Assembly (NCBI RefSeq): GCF_041477585.1
Contig: NZ_JBGNYA010000001.1
Coordinates: 558,001-622,000, forward strand
Direction of reading: 5' to 3'
Length of the DNA: 64,000 bases
Source of the DNA: Halobellus sp. MBLA0158
GTDB taxonomy: Archaea > Halobacteriota > Halobacteria > Halobacteriales > Haloferacaceae
Shown here: positions 17,045-26,043 of the stretch, piece by piece
Numbering within the stretch: the first letter of the stretch is position 1
Layout: each line of letters begins with the position of its first letter
Position numbers and translations under genes: made by a program
Notes under the pieces: generated by a model
What the model saw: the letters and a program-made list of their open reading frames with translations, nothing else
What the model was told of the DNA's origin: nothing
Databases searched by the model: none

Positions 17045-19273
17045 ATGACCGCGGGCGCTTTCTCCCCGACTGTCCTCGTCGACGGCGACGACGCGCTTCT
17101 CGCGACGGTGCGGTCGGCCGTCGCGGACCGGACCCCCGCGGTCCGCGTCGTCGGACCGGATTCGACCCAGCACCGCTCGGCCGACTGCATCGTCGCCCGC
17201 ACGGCTCCCGCGTCAGTCGAGGGCGACGTAACGCGCGGCGGACCCGATGTCGTCCTCTATCCCCGGACCCCCGACGACGACCTGGCCCGCCGTGCGGCTG
17301 GCGCGGCGGGCGTCCGCTACCTCCCGGCGTCGATCGACACCGACGGCGCCGACCTGCTCGCCGATGCGATCGACGCGTTCGTCTCCGTGCGGGAGCGCGG
17401 CGGCGACCCCGACGCCGCGGACGAGGCGTCTGCCGCTGACGCTACCGGCCTCATCGAAGAAGCGACCGCTCTCGCCGGGGTCGGCGGCTGGGCGTACGAT
17501 CCCGACGCGGAGACGGTCACCTGGACCGCGGAGACCTACCGCCTGCACGGCGTTCCCGAGTCCTTCGAGCCGACACCCGAGCGGGCGGTCTCGTTCTACC
17601 ACCCGGACGACCGCGACGCCGTCCGCGCCGACATCGAGCGCGCGGTCTCGGGCGAACCGTTCGACGCCACCTACCGACTCCGGCGGGCCGACGGCGAACT
17701 CCGGTGGGTCAGATCGAAGGCGGCGCCCGTCGTCGAGGACGGCTCGGTCGTGGCCGTCCGCGGCGCGTTCCAGGACGTCACGGAGCGCGAAAAGCGCGAG
17801 AACACCGTCCGGCGGTTCAAGCGGGCCATCGAGGCGGCCGGACACGCCATCTTCATCACCGACAGGAGCGGCGAGATCGAGTACGTCAACCCCGCCTTCG
17901 AGGAGGTGACGGGCTACCGCTCCGAGGAGGCGATCGGCCGCGACCCCTCGATCCTCAAATCGGGGCAGATGGACCGGACCTACTACTCGGACCTCTGGAG
18001 CACGATCCTCTCGGGCGAGGTCTGGTCGGAGCCGATCGTGAACGCGCGCAAGTCCGGCGAGCACTACCACGCCTCCGAGACGATCGCGCCGATCACCGGC
18101 GTCGACGGGACCATCGAGGGGTTCGTCGCGATCCAGACCGACGTCACAGAACAGGTCCGAACCCGCGAGCGGCTCGAGACGTTCGAGGAGATCGTCAACC
18201 GCCTCGACGACCCGATTATGCTCCAGAACCGCGACGGCACGTTCCGCGTCCTCAACGACGCCGTGGCGGAGTACGCCGACCGCTCGAAGGCGGAACTGAT
18301 CGACGCCGACGAGTTCGCGTTTATGGACGACGTCACCGCCCGGCGGATCCAACGGGAGAAGGGGGCCGTGCTCGACTCCGAGTCGACGATCACCTACGAG
18401 GTCACGCCGACGTTCCCGACGAAGGGCACCCGGTCGGTCATCACGACGCGGTACCCGCACTACGACGGCGACGGCAACGTCGACGGGACGGTCGCTATCT
18501 GCCGGGACGTCACGGAGCGGGCCGAACGCGAGCACCAGCTCCGGGTGCTCGATCGCATCCTCCGACACAACCTCTACAACAAGATGAACCTCGTCCTCGG
18601 CCACGCGGAACTGCTCGAAGAGCGGACCGAGGGCCGAATCTGCGAGTCCGCGCGGAAGATCCGGGAGACGGGCGACGCCCTGGTCGAACTCGCGGACAAG
18701 GAGCGCCGGATCGTCGACCTCCTCACAGACGAGTCCGAGCGGCAGCGGCTCGCCCTCCGGCCGATCATCACGGAGGTTGTCGGGGAGCTCCGCGCGGCCC
18801 ATCCGGACCGGGAGATCGCGCTCGACTGCGCGGAGCCGTTCGAGGTCTGTACGATCCCCGAACTCCGCGATGCCCTCGCCGAACTCCTGCGGAACGCCGT
18901 GGTCCACACCGAGCCGGACGCCGACGTCGCCGTCAGAGTCGAACGCGCGGACGGACGCGTCGTCGTGACCGTCGCCGACACGGGGCCCGGGATCCCCGAG
19001 ATGGAACAACAGGCCGCCCACAGCCCCGGGGACATCACGCCGCTGTTCCACGGCTCCGGGCTGGGCCTCCAGTTCGTCTACCACGTCGTCCAGCGCTCCG
19101 GCGGGACGCTCCGGTTCGGCGCCCGCGACGTCGGCTCCCTGCTCGATGCGGACGCGATCGGGGCGAGCGTCTCGCTGTCGCTCGTTCCGCAGCCGAACGA
19201 GGAGCCGAACGAGGACGCCCGCGACTCGGCGGACGGCACTGACGCCGACGCCAACGTCGACGCGGCGAGCTGA
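17045..19273 (+). CDS. Three-PAS sensor histidine kinase with degenerate receiver-like N-terminus
   Basis: 742 residues, soluble. Residues 8-115 look like a response-regulator fold (VLVDGDDALLATVRSAV) but lack the phospho-acceptor aspartate pattern. PAS domains follow at about 130-245 (VGGWAYDPDAETVTW), 255-375 (AGHAIFITDRSGEIEYVNPAFEEVTGY) and 380-495 (DPIMLQNRDGTFRVLNDAV), the second being a classic flavin- or redox-type PAS by length only. The H-box ILRHNLYNKMN is near 505-515, N-box ELLRNAVVH near 615, G1 DTGPGIP near 645 and G2 GSGLGLQFV near 675. No transmembrane helix, so a cytoplasmic cue is sensed. The C-terminal 30 residues are an acidic low-complexity tail. No partner regulator is adjacent. 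Confidence 0.9.
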   Translation: MTAGAFSPTVLVDGDDALLATVRSAVADRTPAVRVVGPDSTQHRSADCIVARTAPASVEGDVTRGGPDVVLYPRTPDDDLARRAAGAAGVRYLPASIDTDGADLLADAIDAFVSVRERGGDPDAADEASAADATGLIEEATALAGVGGWAYDPDAETVTWTAETYRLHGVPESFEPTPERAVSFYHPDDRDAVRADIERAVSGEPFDATYRLRRADGELRWVRSKAAPVVEDGSVVAVRGAFQDVTEREKRENTVRRFKRAIEAAGHAIFITDRSGEIEYVNPAFEEVTGYRSEEAIGRDPSILKSGQMDRTYYSDLWSTILSGEVWSEPIVNARKSGEHYHASETIAPITGVDGTIEGFVAIQTDVTEQVRTRERLETFEEIVNRLDDPIMLQNRDGTFRVLNDAVAEYADRSKAELIDADEFAFMDDVTARRIQREKGAVLDSESTITYEVTPTFPTKGTRSVITTRYPHYDGDGNVDGTVAICRDVTERAEREHQLRVLDRILRHNLYNKMNLVLGHAELLEERTEGRICESARKIRETGDALVELADKERRIVDLLTDESERQRLALRPIITEVVGELRAAHPDREIALDCAEPFEVCTIPELRDALAELLRNAVVHTEPDADVAVRVERADGRVVVTVADTGPGIPEMEQQAAHSPGDITPLFHGSGLGLQFVYHVVQRSGGTLRFGARDVGSLLDADAIGASVSLSLVPQPNEEPNEDARDSADGTDADANVDAAS

Positions 19274-19290
19274 CCGCGCCGGCGGGCGGC

Positions 19291-19977
19291 TCACTCGGGC
19301 GAGACCGATTCCTCGGCGAAGTAGGCCTCCAGGGCCTCGCCGACCAGCTCGCCCGGCTCGCGGTTCTCGATCGAGGCCCGGCGGCGGAGCTCGCGGTAGA
19401 TCTCCAGGGGGAGCGACAGCTCGACCCGGCCGAGTTCGATCCCCCGCTCTGCGAGCGCGTCGGCGGCGCTCGTGGTCCCGTCGACCTCGCTGGCGATCCG
19501 GCGGACCTCGCGGACCGTGAGGTCGGCGTCGACGACGGCCCACGCCAGGTCGAAGCGATCGACGCCGGAGACGCGCGCGATGTGCTTGGCGGCCGTCGGG
19601 GCGATGTCGCCGCGGGCGACGTGCCGGCGGATCGCCTGCGGGAGGTCGTGGACGCGCGCCCACTTGCGGACGAACGAGACGGAGACGTCGCCGCCGGCGC
19701 GCTCGACCGCCTCCTTGTAGGAGCCGACGCCCCGCACGAGCGCCGCGCACGCGGCCGCGCCGCGGAGCATATACACGTTGTCGGCGGCGCCGACGGTGTT
19801 CTCCGAGAAGGCGCGAACCGTCTCGGCGGCCTCAGCGACGCTTTCGGGGTCGTCGGGGTCGAAGCCGACCGCCTCCTCGGCGCGCTCGCCGGTGACGGCG
19901 GGGTCCGCGCGGACGACCGGCTGGCCGATGGGCTCTTCGCGGTCGGCTGGCGGGCGTCCGGGGGCGTCGTCGGGCAT
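19291..19977 (-). CDS. Haloarchaeal HTH/ParB-like conserved protein (probably DUF7119)
   Basis: 228 residues. A central helical part (about 65-165) with SFVRKWARVHDLPQAIRRHVARGDIAPTAAK-type spacing resembles the ParB/Spo0J HTH region, in which a helix recognising DNA is followed by an IAPTAA helix. The C-terminal 60 residues (LSLPLEIYRELRRRASIENREPGELVGEALEAYF) look like a ribbon-helix-helix DNA-binding domain. A DNA-binding role is therefore likely, the target unknown. The family appears restricted to Halobacteria; DUF7119 is from memory. It converges with the kinase gene across 17 bases. Confidence 0.72.
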   Translation of the reverse strand: MPDDAPGRPPADREEPIGQPVVRADPAVTGERAEEAVGFDPDDPESVAEAAETVRAFSENTVGAADNVYMLRGAAACAALVRGVGSYKEAVERAGGDVSVSFVRKWARVHDLPQAIRRHVARGDIAPTAAKHIARVSGVDRFDLAWAVVDADLTVREVRRIASEVDGTTSAADALAERGIELGRVELSLPLEIYRELRRRASIENREPGELVGEALEAYFAEESVSPE

Positions 19978-20130
19978 CGTCTGTCCTACGTAGCGAGTCC
20001 GGCACTAAAAGGCTCTTCCCGTCGTGCGCCCGGCGCGGCGATCACGCCGCAGAAACCCTCGCCCCGTCGGAGACGAGCCGGCCGGGTCGCGTGCGCCTCG
20101 GGGACGTCTCCGCCGAGCGCGTTCGGGGGA

Positions 20131-20277
20131 TTACTCCTCGCGGCCTTCGGAGAGGTGCTCCCAGATTTCGGTACACCCGGCGCCGTCCGAGAGGTCGTCG
20201 AGATGGCTGTGCTCCGGTTCGGCTTCGGCGTCGGTCTCGTCCGCGTCTGTCTCGTCGAATTCCATCGTCGGGCTCAT
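20131..20277 (-). CDS. Small acidic haloarchaeal protein, 48 aa
   Basis: 48 residues (MSPTMEFDETDADETDAEAE...), with an acidic N-terminal half and a C-terminal segment GAGCTEIWEHLSEGREE that recurs, to my knowledge, in short haloarchaeal proteins of unknown function. Its ATG overlaps the stop of the upstream 44-residue frame in an ATGA junction, a strong sign of translational coupling. Contains one cysteine and one histidine, too few for a zinc site on its own. A start at the internal ATG (codon 5) is equally possible. Confidence 0.72.
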   Translation of the reverse strand: MSPTMEFDETDADETDAEAEPEHSHLDDLSDGAGCTEIWEHLSEGREE

Positions 20278-20408
20278 CGCTGGTACCTCGCAGTAGTCAG
20301 TGTCACCGCATCATAGAGTTCCGGAGCGACGTCCGCGGGGGCGTGCTGTCGCGCCCCGCCGGCGTCGGTGGTCGGCGTTCGGTCATCGATCTGGACTGAC
20401 TCACTCAT
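20274..20408 (-). CDS. Small hypothetical protein, 44 aa
   Basis: 44 residues (MSESVQIDDRTPTTDAGGAR...), overlapping the following 48-residue gene by 4 bases (ATGA). Its ATG lies about 26-28 bases after a TATA-like CTTATGT, the geometry of a leaderless haloarchaeal gene. No recognisable domain; the second half (VAPELYDAVTLTTARYQR) may be a short helix. The coupling and promoter are the main evidence that it is real. Confidence 0.6.
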   Translation of the reverse strand: MSESVQIDDRTPTTDAGGARQHAPADVAPELYDAVTLTTARYQR

Positions 20409-20432
20409 CGAATTCCCATATGGAGCCGACCC

Positions 20433-20440
20433 ACATAAGG
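20433..20440 (-). promoter_or_regulatory. Promoter of the small-gene pair
   Basis: Minus-strand CCTTATGTGG is centred about 27 bases upstream of the ATG at 20408, predicting a leaderless transcript carrying both small genes. Confidence 0.5.
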
Positions 20441-20626
20441 GGCGCTTCCGGTGTAAATCGCACCCCCACTCCCGGATACCAGAAATTCGTTCCGGAACCT
20501 ATGACACGTCAGAACGGCGAAAACCGCACCACTGCGTCACGATAGGGCATCCTCTCCACCGTCGGCGACAGCGTCGCCCTTTGTGACCGCCGTCAGAGTC
20601 GGGGTCATAGAGCACATAGCGGGGGT

Positions 20627-20938
20627 GTGACCACTCGACTTCGCATCCTCGACGACGGGGCCTGGCTCTCCGTCGACGACAGCCGGCGGGTGAGCGTGAG
20701 CGAACTCTGGCGCCTTCGGAGCGACGATTTCTGCGATTGCGACCTCGCGGACCTGGTCGTCGAGAACTTCCAGGAGATCGGCGTCGACGGCTCCACCGTC
20801 GAGGTCCGCGTCTACGGCCAGTGCATCGCCTGCGGCACCAAATCCACGACCGGCTGGATCCCCGTGGGCCGGATCGTCGACGGCGAATACGTCGATCTGG
20901 ACCGGGAGAGCGTCCTGCGCGCCCGTCCGGACGCGTGA
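20627..20938 (+). CDS. Hypothetical protein with CxC/CxxC cysteines
   Basis: 103 residues from a GTG at 20627 (MTTRLRILDDGAWLSVDD). Four cysteines are placed CDC (36, 38) and CIACG (66, 69), suggesting a bound metal or a redox pair; the rest is a small beta-rich fold. Family not recognised, function unknown. It precedes the nitrite/sulfite reductase by 98 bases on the same strand, so a link to that pathway is possible but unproven. Confidence 0.65.
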   Translation: MTTRLRILDDGAWLSVDDSRRVSVSELWRLRSDDFCDCDLADLVVENFQEIGVDGSTVEVRVYGQCIACGTKSTTGWIPVGRIVDGEYVDLDRESVLRARPDA

Positions 20939-21036
20939 CCGACGATACCGGCAACATTCTCCGCAGAGCGGGAGCAGCGGGAAGGGTTGACGAAAAGGAG
21001 TATGCTTTGAAGGTGGGTGTGTTGTAACCGATAACG

Positions 21037-22785
21037 ATGCCATCGGACGTCGAGAAATGGAAATCCGAAGTCTACGGTAACGAGATACGAGAGCACCTGT
21101 TCAGGTTCGCCGAGGAGGGCTTCGACGCCATCCCGGACGACGAGCGCGACGCGTGGTTCGAGCGCTTCAAGTGGTGGGGTCTGTACCACCAGCGGAACGG
21201 CCAGGAAGGCTACTTCATGATGCGGATCGGGACGCCGAACGGCGTGCTCGAACCGGGCCAACTGAAGGTCGTCGGCGAGATCGCCGACGAATACGCGAGA
21301 GGCCCGGGCACGAACCCGATCTTCGGCGACGCCTACGCCGACTGGACGACGCGGCAGTCGATCCAGCTCCACTGGATCGAACTCTCCGACGTCCCCGAGA
21401 TCTTCGAGAAGCTCGAAGCGAACGGTCTCTCGACCCAGCAGGCGTGTGGCGACTCCTGGCGGAACATCGTCGGCAACCCCGTCGCCGGCAAGGACGGCCA
21501 GGAGGTCATCGACGCCTGGCCCGTCATCCGCGAGCTCAACGAGACGTTCAAGGGCAACGACGACCACTCGAACCTCCCGCGGAAGTGGAAGGTCTCGGTG
21601 ACGGGCTCGGCCGACGGCTCCGGCCAGGGCGACATCAACGACCTCGCCTTCGAGCCCGCCTACAAGGAGATCGACGGCGAGGACGTCGTCGGCTTCAACG
21701 TCCGCGTCGGCGGCGGCCTCGCGCGCAACGAGCCGCGCTTCGCCCGCGACATCGACGTGTGGGTCCGCCCCGAGAACGTCTCGGACGTCGCCGGCGGCCT
21801 CTCGGCGCTCTTCCGCGACAACGGCGACCGCGAGGACCGCTACAACGCCCGCATCAAGTTCCTCGTCGACGAGTGGGGCCCCGAGAAGGTCCGCGAGACG
21901 CTCCAGGAGGAGTACGTCGACTTCGAGCTCCACACCGCCGGCCGCGACGTCCGCGAGGAGTACACCTACAACACCGGCGAGGGCGAGCGCAACGACCTCG
22001 TCGGCGTCCACGAGCAGAAGGACGGCAAGTACTTCGTCGGCCTGAACGTCCTCGTCGGTCGGATGGGCGCCGAGGACGTCCTCGAACTCGCCGACCTCGC
22101 CGAGGAGTACGGCTCCGGCGAGGTCCGCCTCTCCCAGCGGCAGAACGTCATCGTCACCGACGTCCCCGAGGAGAACCTCGACGCGTTCCTCGAAGAGGAC
22201 CTGCTGGAGCACTACTCGCCGGACCCCTCGCCGTTCATGCGCGGCTCGATCGCGTGTACCGGCACCGAGTTCTGTTCGCTCTCGATCGTCGAGACCAAAA
22301 ATCGACAAGTGCGCTACGCGCGCTGGCTGAAGGAGAACGTCGACCTCCCCGAGGACGTCGACGAGTTCCACATCCACCTCTCGGGCTGTACCGCCTCCTG
22401 CGCCCAGCCGCAGATCGCCGACGTTAGCCTCCGCGGGATGAAGACGCGGAAGGACGGCGAGGCGGTCGAGGCGCTCGACGTCGGCCTCGGCGGCGGCCTC
22501 GGCGACGAGCCGCAGTTCGCACGCTGGGTCACCCAGCGCGTCCCCGTCGACGAGGTCCCCGGCGCGCTCGCGAACCTCATCGAGTCGTTCGCCGACGAGC
22601 GCGAGGAGGGCGAGTCCTTCCGCGCGTTCGTCGCCCGCCACGACGACGAGGAACTCGACGAGCTCGTCGAGCCCGAGGAGACGGACTACGAGGACCCGAT
22701 GATGCACAACACGAAGATGACGTGGTACCCCTACGCCGAGGAGGACGGGATGGACGCCGCTCCGCCCGCCCCGGCCGACGACTGA
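21037..22785 (+). CDS. Ferredoxin-dependent nitrite/sulfite reductase
   Basis: 582 residues. Siroheme/4Fe-4S reductase with the two-fold ferredoxin-like plus NiR/SiR repeat architecture. The Fe-S/siroheme cysteines are complete: C407 and C413 (CTGTEFC), C451 and C455 (SGCTASC). The first half has the matching MRIGTPNGVL substrate-side block and QQACGDSWRN near 134-143. It performs six-electron reduction of nitrite to ammonium or sulfite to sulfide. No nitrate reductase or transporter is adjacent; the following gene at 22911 is a haloarchaeal DUF6360-type protein. I favour an assimilatory role, and lean to sulfite without proof. Start ATG follows a purine-rich AAGGAG-like stretch further upstream. 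Confidence 0.9.
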   Translation: MPSDVEKWKSEVYGNEIREHLFRFAEEGFDAIPDDERDAWFERFKWWGLYHQRNGQEGYFMMRIGTPNGVLEPGQLKVVGEIADEYARGPGTNPIFGDAYADWTTRQSIQLHWIELSDVPEIFEKLEANGLSTQQACGDSWRNIVGNPVAGKDGQEVIDAWPVIRELNETFKGNDDHSNLPRKWKVSVTGSADGSGQGDINDLAFEPAYKEIDGEDVVGFNVRVGGGLARNEPRFARDIDVWVRPENVSDVAGGLSALFRDNGDREDRYNARIKFLVDEWGPEKVRETLQEEYVDFELHTAGRDVREEYTYNTGEGERNDLVGVHEQKDGKYFVGLNVLVGRMGAEDVLELADLAEEYGSGEVRLSQRQNVIVTDVPEENLDAFLEEDLLEHYSPDPSPFMRGSIACTGTEFCSLSIVETKNRQVRYARWLKENVDLPEDVDEFHIHLSGCTASCAQPQIADVSLRGMKTRKDGEAVEALDVGLGGGLGDEPQFARWVTQRVPVDEVPGALANLIESFADEREEGESFRAFVARHDDEELDELVEPEETDYEDPMMHNTKMTWYPYAEEDGMDAAPPAPADD

Positions 22786-22804
22786 TCCGGGTGGCGTAGC
22801 CGGC

Positions 22805-22826
22805 TCCCGATCCCGATCCCGATCCC
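22805..22826. repeat. Hexanucleotide microsatellite
   Basis: Three and a half units of TCCCGA between the reductase and DUF6360 genes; a slippage-prone simple repeat outside coding sequence. Confidence 0.85.
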
Positions 22827-22910
22827 GGCCTCGGCTTCGACTCCGACGCCCCACCCTCGACGTCCGACCGGAGCGGTACCCACTTCCCGCCCGGCCCCCT
22901 TTTCGCGCCT

Positions 22911-23216
22911 ATGCCCAACCGCCTGCTCAAAGTCAACGCCTACACGACGCTCGACCTCGTCGACGCCGCGGCCCGCGGCCACGACTTCGAAGACGAGGCC
23001 GTCGCGGTGCTGAACGTCACCTCGCCGCGCGAGGACCCCGACCACGTGAAGTTCCAACTGGAACTGGACAACTCCCAGCTGGAGTCGGTCCCGGCCCACG
23101 CCGACGAGGTGACGCTCTCGCCGGATCAGGCCCGGACGATCGCGGACGCGCTCAATTCCCACGCCGACAAGGTCGAGGCGAACCTCGCAGACGAGGGCGA
23201 CGGGGACGACGCGTAA
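22911..23216 (+). CDS. DUF6360-type small protein
   Basis: 101 residues (MPNRLLKVNAYTTLDLVDAAARG). Acidic alpha/beta protein with VAVLNVTSPREDPDHVKFQLELDN in the middle and a helical C-terminus, matching my memory of the haloarchaeal DUF6360 group, which tends to sit next to a nitrite/sulfite reductase gene as here. No catalytic residues stand out; function unknown. The gap to the reductase (125 bases) leaves room for its own promoter. Confidence 0.75.
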   Translation: MPNRLLKVNAYTTLDLVDAAARGHDFEDEAVAVLNVTSPREDPDHVKFQLELDNSQLESVPAHADEVTLSPDQARTIADALNSHADKVEANLADEGDGDDA

Positions 23217-23243
23217 GTCCCGTCTTCTTCCGAGCCGTCGCTC

Positions 23244-25079
23244 TCAGAGCCCCCAGATCCCGGCGATCCCCACCGTTCCTACGACCGCGAGGAGCACCTG
23301 TAACGGCCCGCCGACGCGGAGGAAGTCCGCGAACTCGTAGCCGCCCGGGCCGTAGACCATCAGATTCGTCTGGTAGCCCACGGGCGTCGCGAACGACGTC
23401 GCGGCCGCGAACGCCGCCGCGAGCAGGAACGAGAACTCGTTCGCGCCGAGCCGCGCGGCCGCGTCGACCGCGACCGGGATCGCGAGCACGACGGTTGCGA
23501 CGGGAGTGATGACGCTGGCGAGCGCCCCGACCGCGAGGTAGAGCACGAACAGCACGGCGAGCAGGGGGAGCACGCCGCCGGCCGCGACGAGGAGTTCCGC
23601 GAGGAGCGCCGCGCCGCCGGTCTCGGTGAGCGCCAGTCCGAGCGGGATGACGCCCGCGAGCAGGAAGACGACGTTCCAGGAGACCGCGTCGTAGGCGTCG
23701 GCGGTGGTGAGACAGCCCGTGACGACCATCGCGACCACGCCCGCGAGCGCGGCGATCACTATCGGGAGGAGATCGAGCGCCGCGACGGCGACGACCGCGA
23801 AGAGGATCCCGACCGCGACTGGCGTCTTCGGCGAGACCGGCGGGAGCGCGTCGTCTCCGCCCGCGCGGTCCTCGCGCGGTTCGTCCACGACGACGAGATC
23901 GCCGGTGTCCCGGAAGTACTGGACCGACGCCGGAGTCGTGCGGAGCAAGAGCAGGTCGCCGGCCTGGAGCGTCTGCGATCCCAGGTCGGTCCGCGTCAGG
24001 GTCCCCTCCCGGCGAATCGCGAGCACGGTCGTCCGGTGGTACTCGCGGAAGCCCGTCTCGGCGACGGCCTCGCCGACGTAGCGGGAGCCCTCGGGGACGA
24101 TCGCGCGCGCCAGCCGCCCCTCCGTCGCCGTCGACTCGAAGGTGTCCTCGGTGACCGACTCGCGGACGAGGTGGCTCACGCCGGCCGCCTCGCGGAAGCG
24201 GTTCACTGCCTGGAGCGACCCGTGGACGACGATGGTGTCGCCGGCCTCGATCGGCGTGTCGGCGTGCGGGCCGGCGAACGCCTCGCCATCCCGGCGGAGT
24301 TGCAGGAGGCGGATTTCGGGATGCTCGGCGTCGAACGCCTCGACCGAGGCGCCGACCGCCGTCGACTCCGGGCGGACGCGGACGAGCGCGAGGTGGTCGT
24401 CGAGGTCGAACTCCGAGATGGGATCGCTGTCGACGGGGATCCGCGCGGGCGTGAGCCGCCGGCCGACGGTCAGGAGGTAGGCGCCGCCGACGAGCACGAG
24501 CGGGAGGCCCAGTTTGGTGAACTCGAACATCCCGATCCCGTCTCGACCCGCGACGAGCCGGCGGGCGAGGTCGCTCGCGAGGACGTTCGTCGAGGTGCCG
24601 ACGAGCGTGAGCGTCCCGCCGAGGATCGCCGCGTAGGAGAGCGGCAAGAGGAGCTTCGAGGGGCTGGTGTTCGACCGCTCGGCCAGGTCCGTGATCATCG
24701 GGATGAACACGGCGACCACCGGCGTGTTGTTGATGACGCCCGCGATGGGGCTCGTCGTCCCGACCGTCGCCACGAGCGCGCGGAACTCGTCGCCGCCGGT
24801 GAACGCCGCGAGCTCGACCCCCAGGCGCCTGATCACGCCCGTCTCCTGGATTCCGGCGCTCAGCATATACATCGCGATGATCGTGACCGTCGCGGGGTTG
24901 GCGAAGCCCGAGATCGCCGCGCGCGGGCCGACGCCGGTCCACGGCTCGAAGACGACGAGCGCGGCGACGACGGCGATCGCGGTCACGTCGTTCGGGACGA
25001 TCTCGGTGACGAACGCGACGAGCGCGGCGACGACGAGCGCGAACACGACGACCACGCCGGGGATCCCGAGCGGCGGCAT
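23244..25079 (-). CDS. SLC13-family permease with two RCK_C domains
   Basis: 611 residues from the ATG at 25077-25079, where the first membrane helix begins (MPPLGIPGVVVVFALVVAALV). Five to six membrane helices precede a cytoplasmic pair of TrkA-C/RCK_C domains (about 215-390; VRVRPESTAVGASVEAF and IVPEGSRYVGEAVAE), then six or more helices to the end. The anion-transporter signatures INNTPVV near residue 115 and SFATPVGYQTN near 565 are present. Members transport sulfate, dicarboxylates or similar divalent anions with Na+. Proximity to the sulfite/nitrite reductase makes sulfate a reasonable guess, but the genes are convergent. Upstream extensions of the frame are not coding. Confidence 0.88.
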   Translation of the reverse strand: MPPLGIPGVVVVFALVVAALVAFVTEIVPNDVTAIAVVAALVVFEPWTGVGPRAAISGFANPATVTIIAMYMLSAGIQETGVIRRLGVELAAFTGGDEFRALVATVGTTSPIAGVINNTPVVAVFIPMITDLAERSNTSPSKLLLPLSYAAILGGTLTLVGTSTNVLASDLARRLVAGRDGIGMFEFTKLGLPLVLVGGAYLLTVGRRLTPARIPVDSDPISEFDLDDHLALVRVRPESTAVGASVEAFDAEHPEIRLLQLRRDGEAFAGPHADTPIEAGDTIVVHGSLQAVNRFREAAGVSHLVRESVTEDTFESTATEGRLARAIVPEGSRYVGEAVAETGFREYHRTTVLAIRREGTLTRTDLGSQTLQAGDLLLLRTTPASVQYFRDTGDLVVVDEPREDRAGGDDALPPVSPKTPVAVGILFAVVAVAALDLLPIVIAALAGVVAMVVTGCLTTADAYDAVSWNVVFLLAGVIPLGLALTETGGAALLAELLVAAGGVLPLLAVLFVLYLAVGALASVITPVATVVLAIPVAVDAAARLGANEFSFLLAAAFAAATSFATPVGYQTNLMVYGPGGYEFADFLRVGGPLQVLLAVVGTVGIAGIWGL

Positions 25080-25193
25080 ACGACTGCGCCTCACCCGGCG
25101 GGGAGATATACGTTTCGTGGCGGCCGCGTCCGTCCGCGCGGCGCTCGTCCGGGACCGCCACCCACTTCGGGCTCGGCGGCCTCCTCGAAGCGA

Positions 25194-25913
25194 ATGCTCG
25201 CTGCTCCCCTCGCCGGACTGGCCGACGCGCTCGCTCCGTTCCGCGCCGCGGTCGTGCCGGCGCTCTCGGACCCGACCGTGCTGGCCGCGTGGGCGGTCCT
25301 CGTCGCGCTCGCGCTCGGCGCGCTCCTGTGGGACCTGCGGACGCGAAACGCCGCGATCCCGTCGCTGATGAAGGGCGTCTGGACGCTCGTCGTCCTCTAT
25401 GCGGGGCCGTTCGGGCTCGCGGTCTACTGGCGGAGCGGCCGCTCGGAGATGGCTCGCGACTCGCTGTGGCGCCGCGGCGCGCGCTCGACGGCCCACTGCT
25501 TTTCGGGCTGCGGCGCGGGCGAGGTCACCGGCGTCGTCGTCCTCGTGGGCCTGCTCACGATCGAGAGCACGCTCGCGACGACGCTCGGCACGTTCGCGCT
25601 CGCGTACCTGTTCGGCTACGCCCTCACCGTCGGCCCGCTCCTCCAGGACGGCGAGAGCCTCGGGACCGCCGTCCGCGACGCGCTCTACACGGAGACGCCG
25701 AGCATCACCGTGATGGAGGTCGTCGCCATCGGGACCGACGTGCTCCTCGCGGGCGAGGCCACGATCGGCACCGCGCTGTTCTGGGGCGCGCTGATCTTCT
25801 CGCTGTCGCTCGGGTTCGCCGCGGCCTACCCGATCAATGTCGCGCTCATTGCTGTCGGCATCAAGGAGGGAATGGGCGACCCGACGGCGATGGACGGCGC
25901 GAGCGCGATCTGA
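25194..25913 (+). CDS. DUF4396 membrane protein
   Basis: 239 residues from the ATG at 25194. Six predicted membrane helices; the HCFSGCGAGEVTG motif near residue 105 (His and two Cys next to a helix) is the DUF4396 signature and could bind a soft metal. The family often occurs beside copper oxidases or copper exporters. Here it opens the copper block of SHOCT protein, CopZ, TRASH regulator and CopA. Function is unproven; copper or oxidoreductive handling at the membrane is inference. Confidence 0.8.
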   Translation: MLAAPLAGLADALAPFRAAVVPALSDPTVLAAWAVLVALALGALLWDLRTRNAAIPSLMKGVWTLVVLYAGPFGLAVYWRSGRSEMARDSLWRRGARSTAHCFSGCGAGEVTGVVVLVGLLTIESTLATTLGTFALAYLFGYALTVGPLLQDGESLGTAVRDALYTETPSITVMEVVAIGTDVLLAGEATIGTALFWGALIFSLSLGFAAAYPINVALIAVGIKEGMGDPTAMDGASAI

Positions 25914-25948
25914 TACGAATCTTTGAAAGTGAATTCTACAACATCTAT

Positions 25949-25965
25949 ACCTTCGAAACGAAACT
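25949..25965. promoter_or_regulatory. Copper-operator candidate, copy 1
   Basis: ACCTTCGAAACGAAACT matches the copy at 27440 at 13 of 17 positions, on the pattern CTTTCG-n3-CGAAAG. It lies 79 bases upstream of the SHOCT gene start in an AT-rich intergenic region. Confidence 0.45.
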
Positions 25966-26043
25966 GAATTAGCTATCAAAACCTCATAGTCGAAGTGGTA
26001 ATCGTGGTAAGTGTGGAGTGCGTACAATATCACGGTGAGACCG

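Noticed and set aside
17213-19750. 845-residue minus-strand frame
   Set aside because: Antisense to the PAS kinase with valine/arginine-rich shadow composition.
22805-22826. TCCCGA microsatellite as a regulatory site
   Set aside because: Simple slippage repeat between genes, with no link to a promoter or conserved site.
20812-22854. 680-residue minus-strand frame
   Set aside because: Antisense to the siroheme reductase; composition typical of GC-rich shadow frames.
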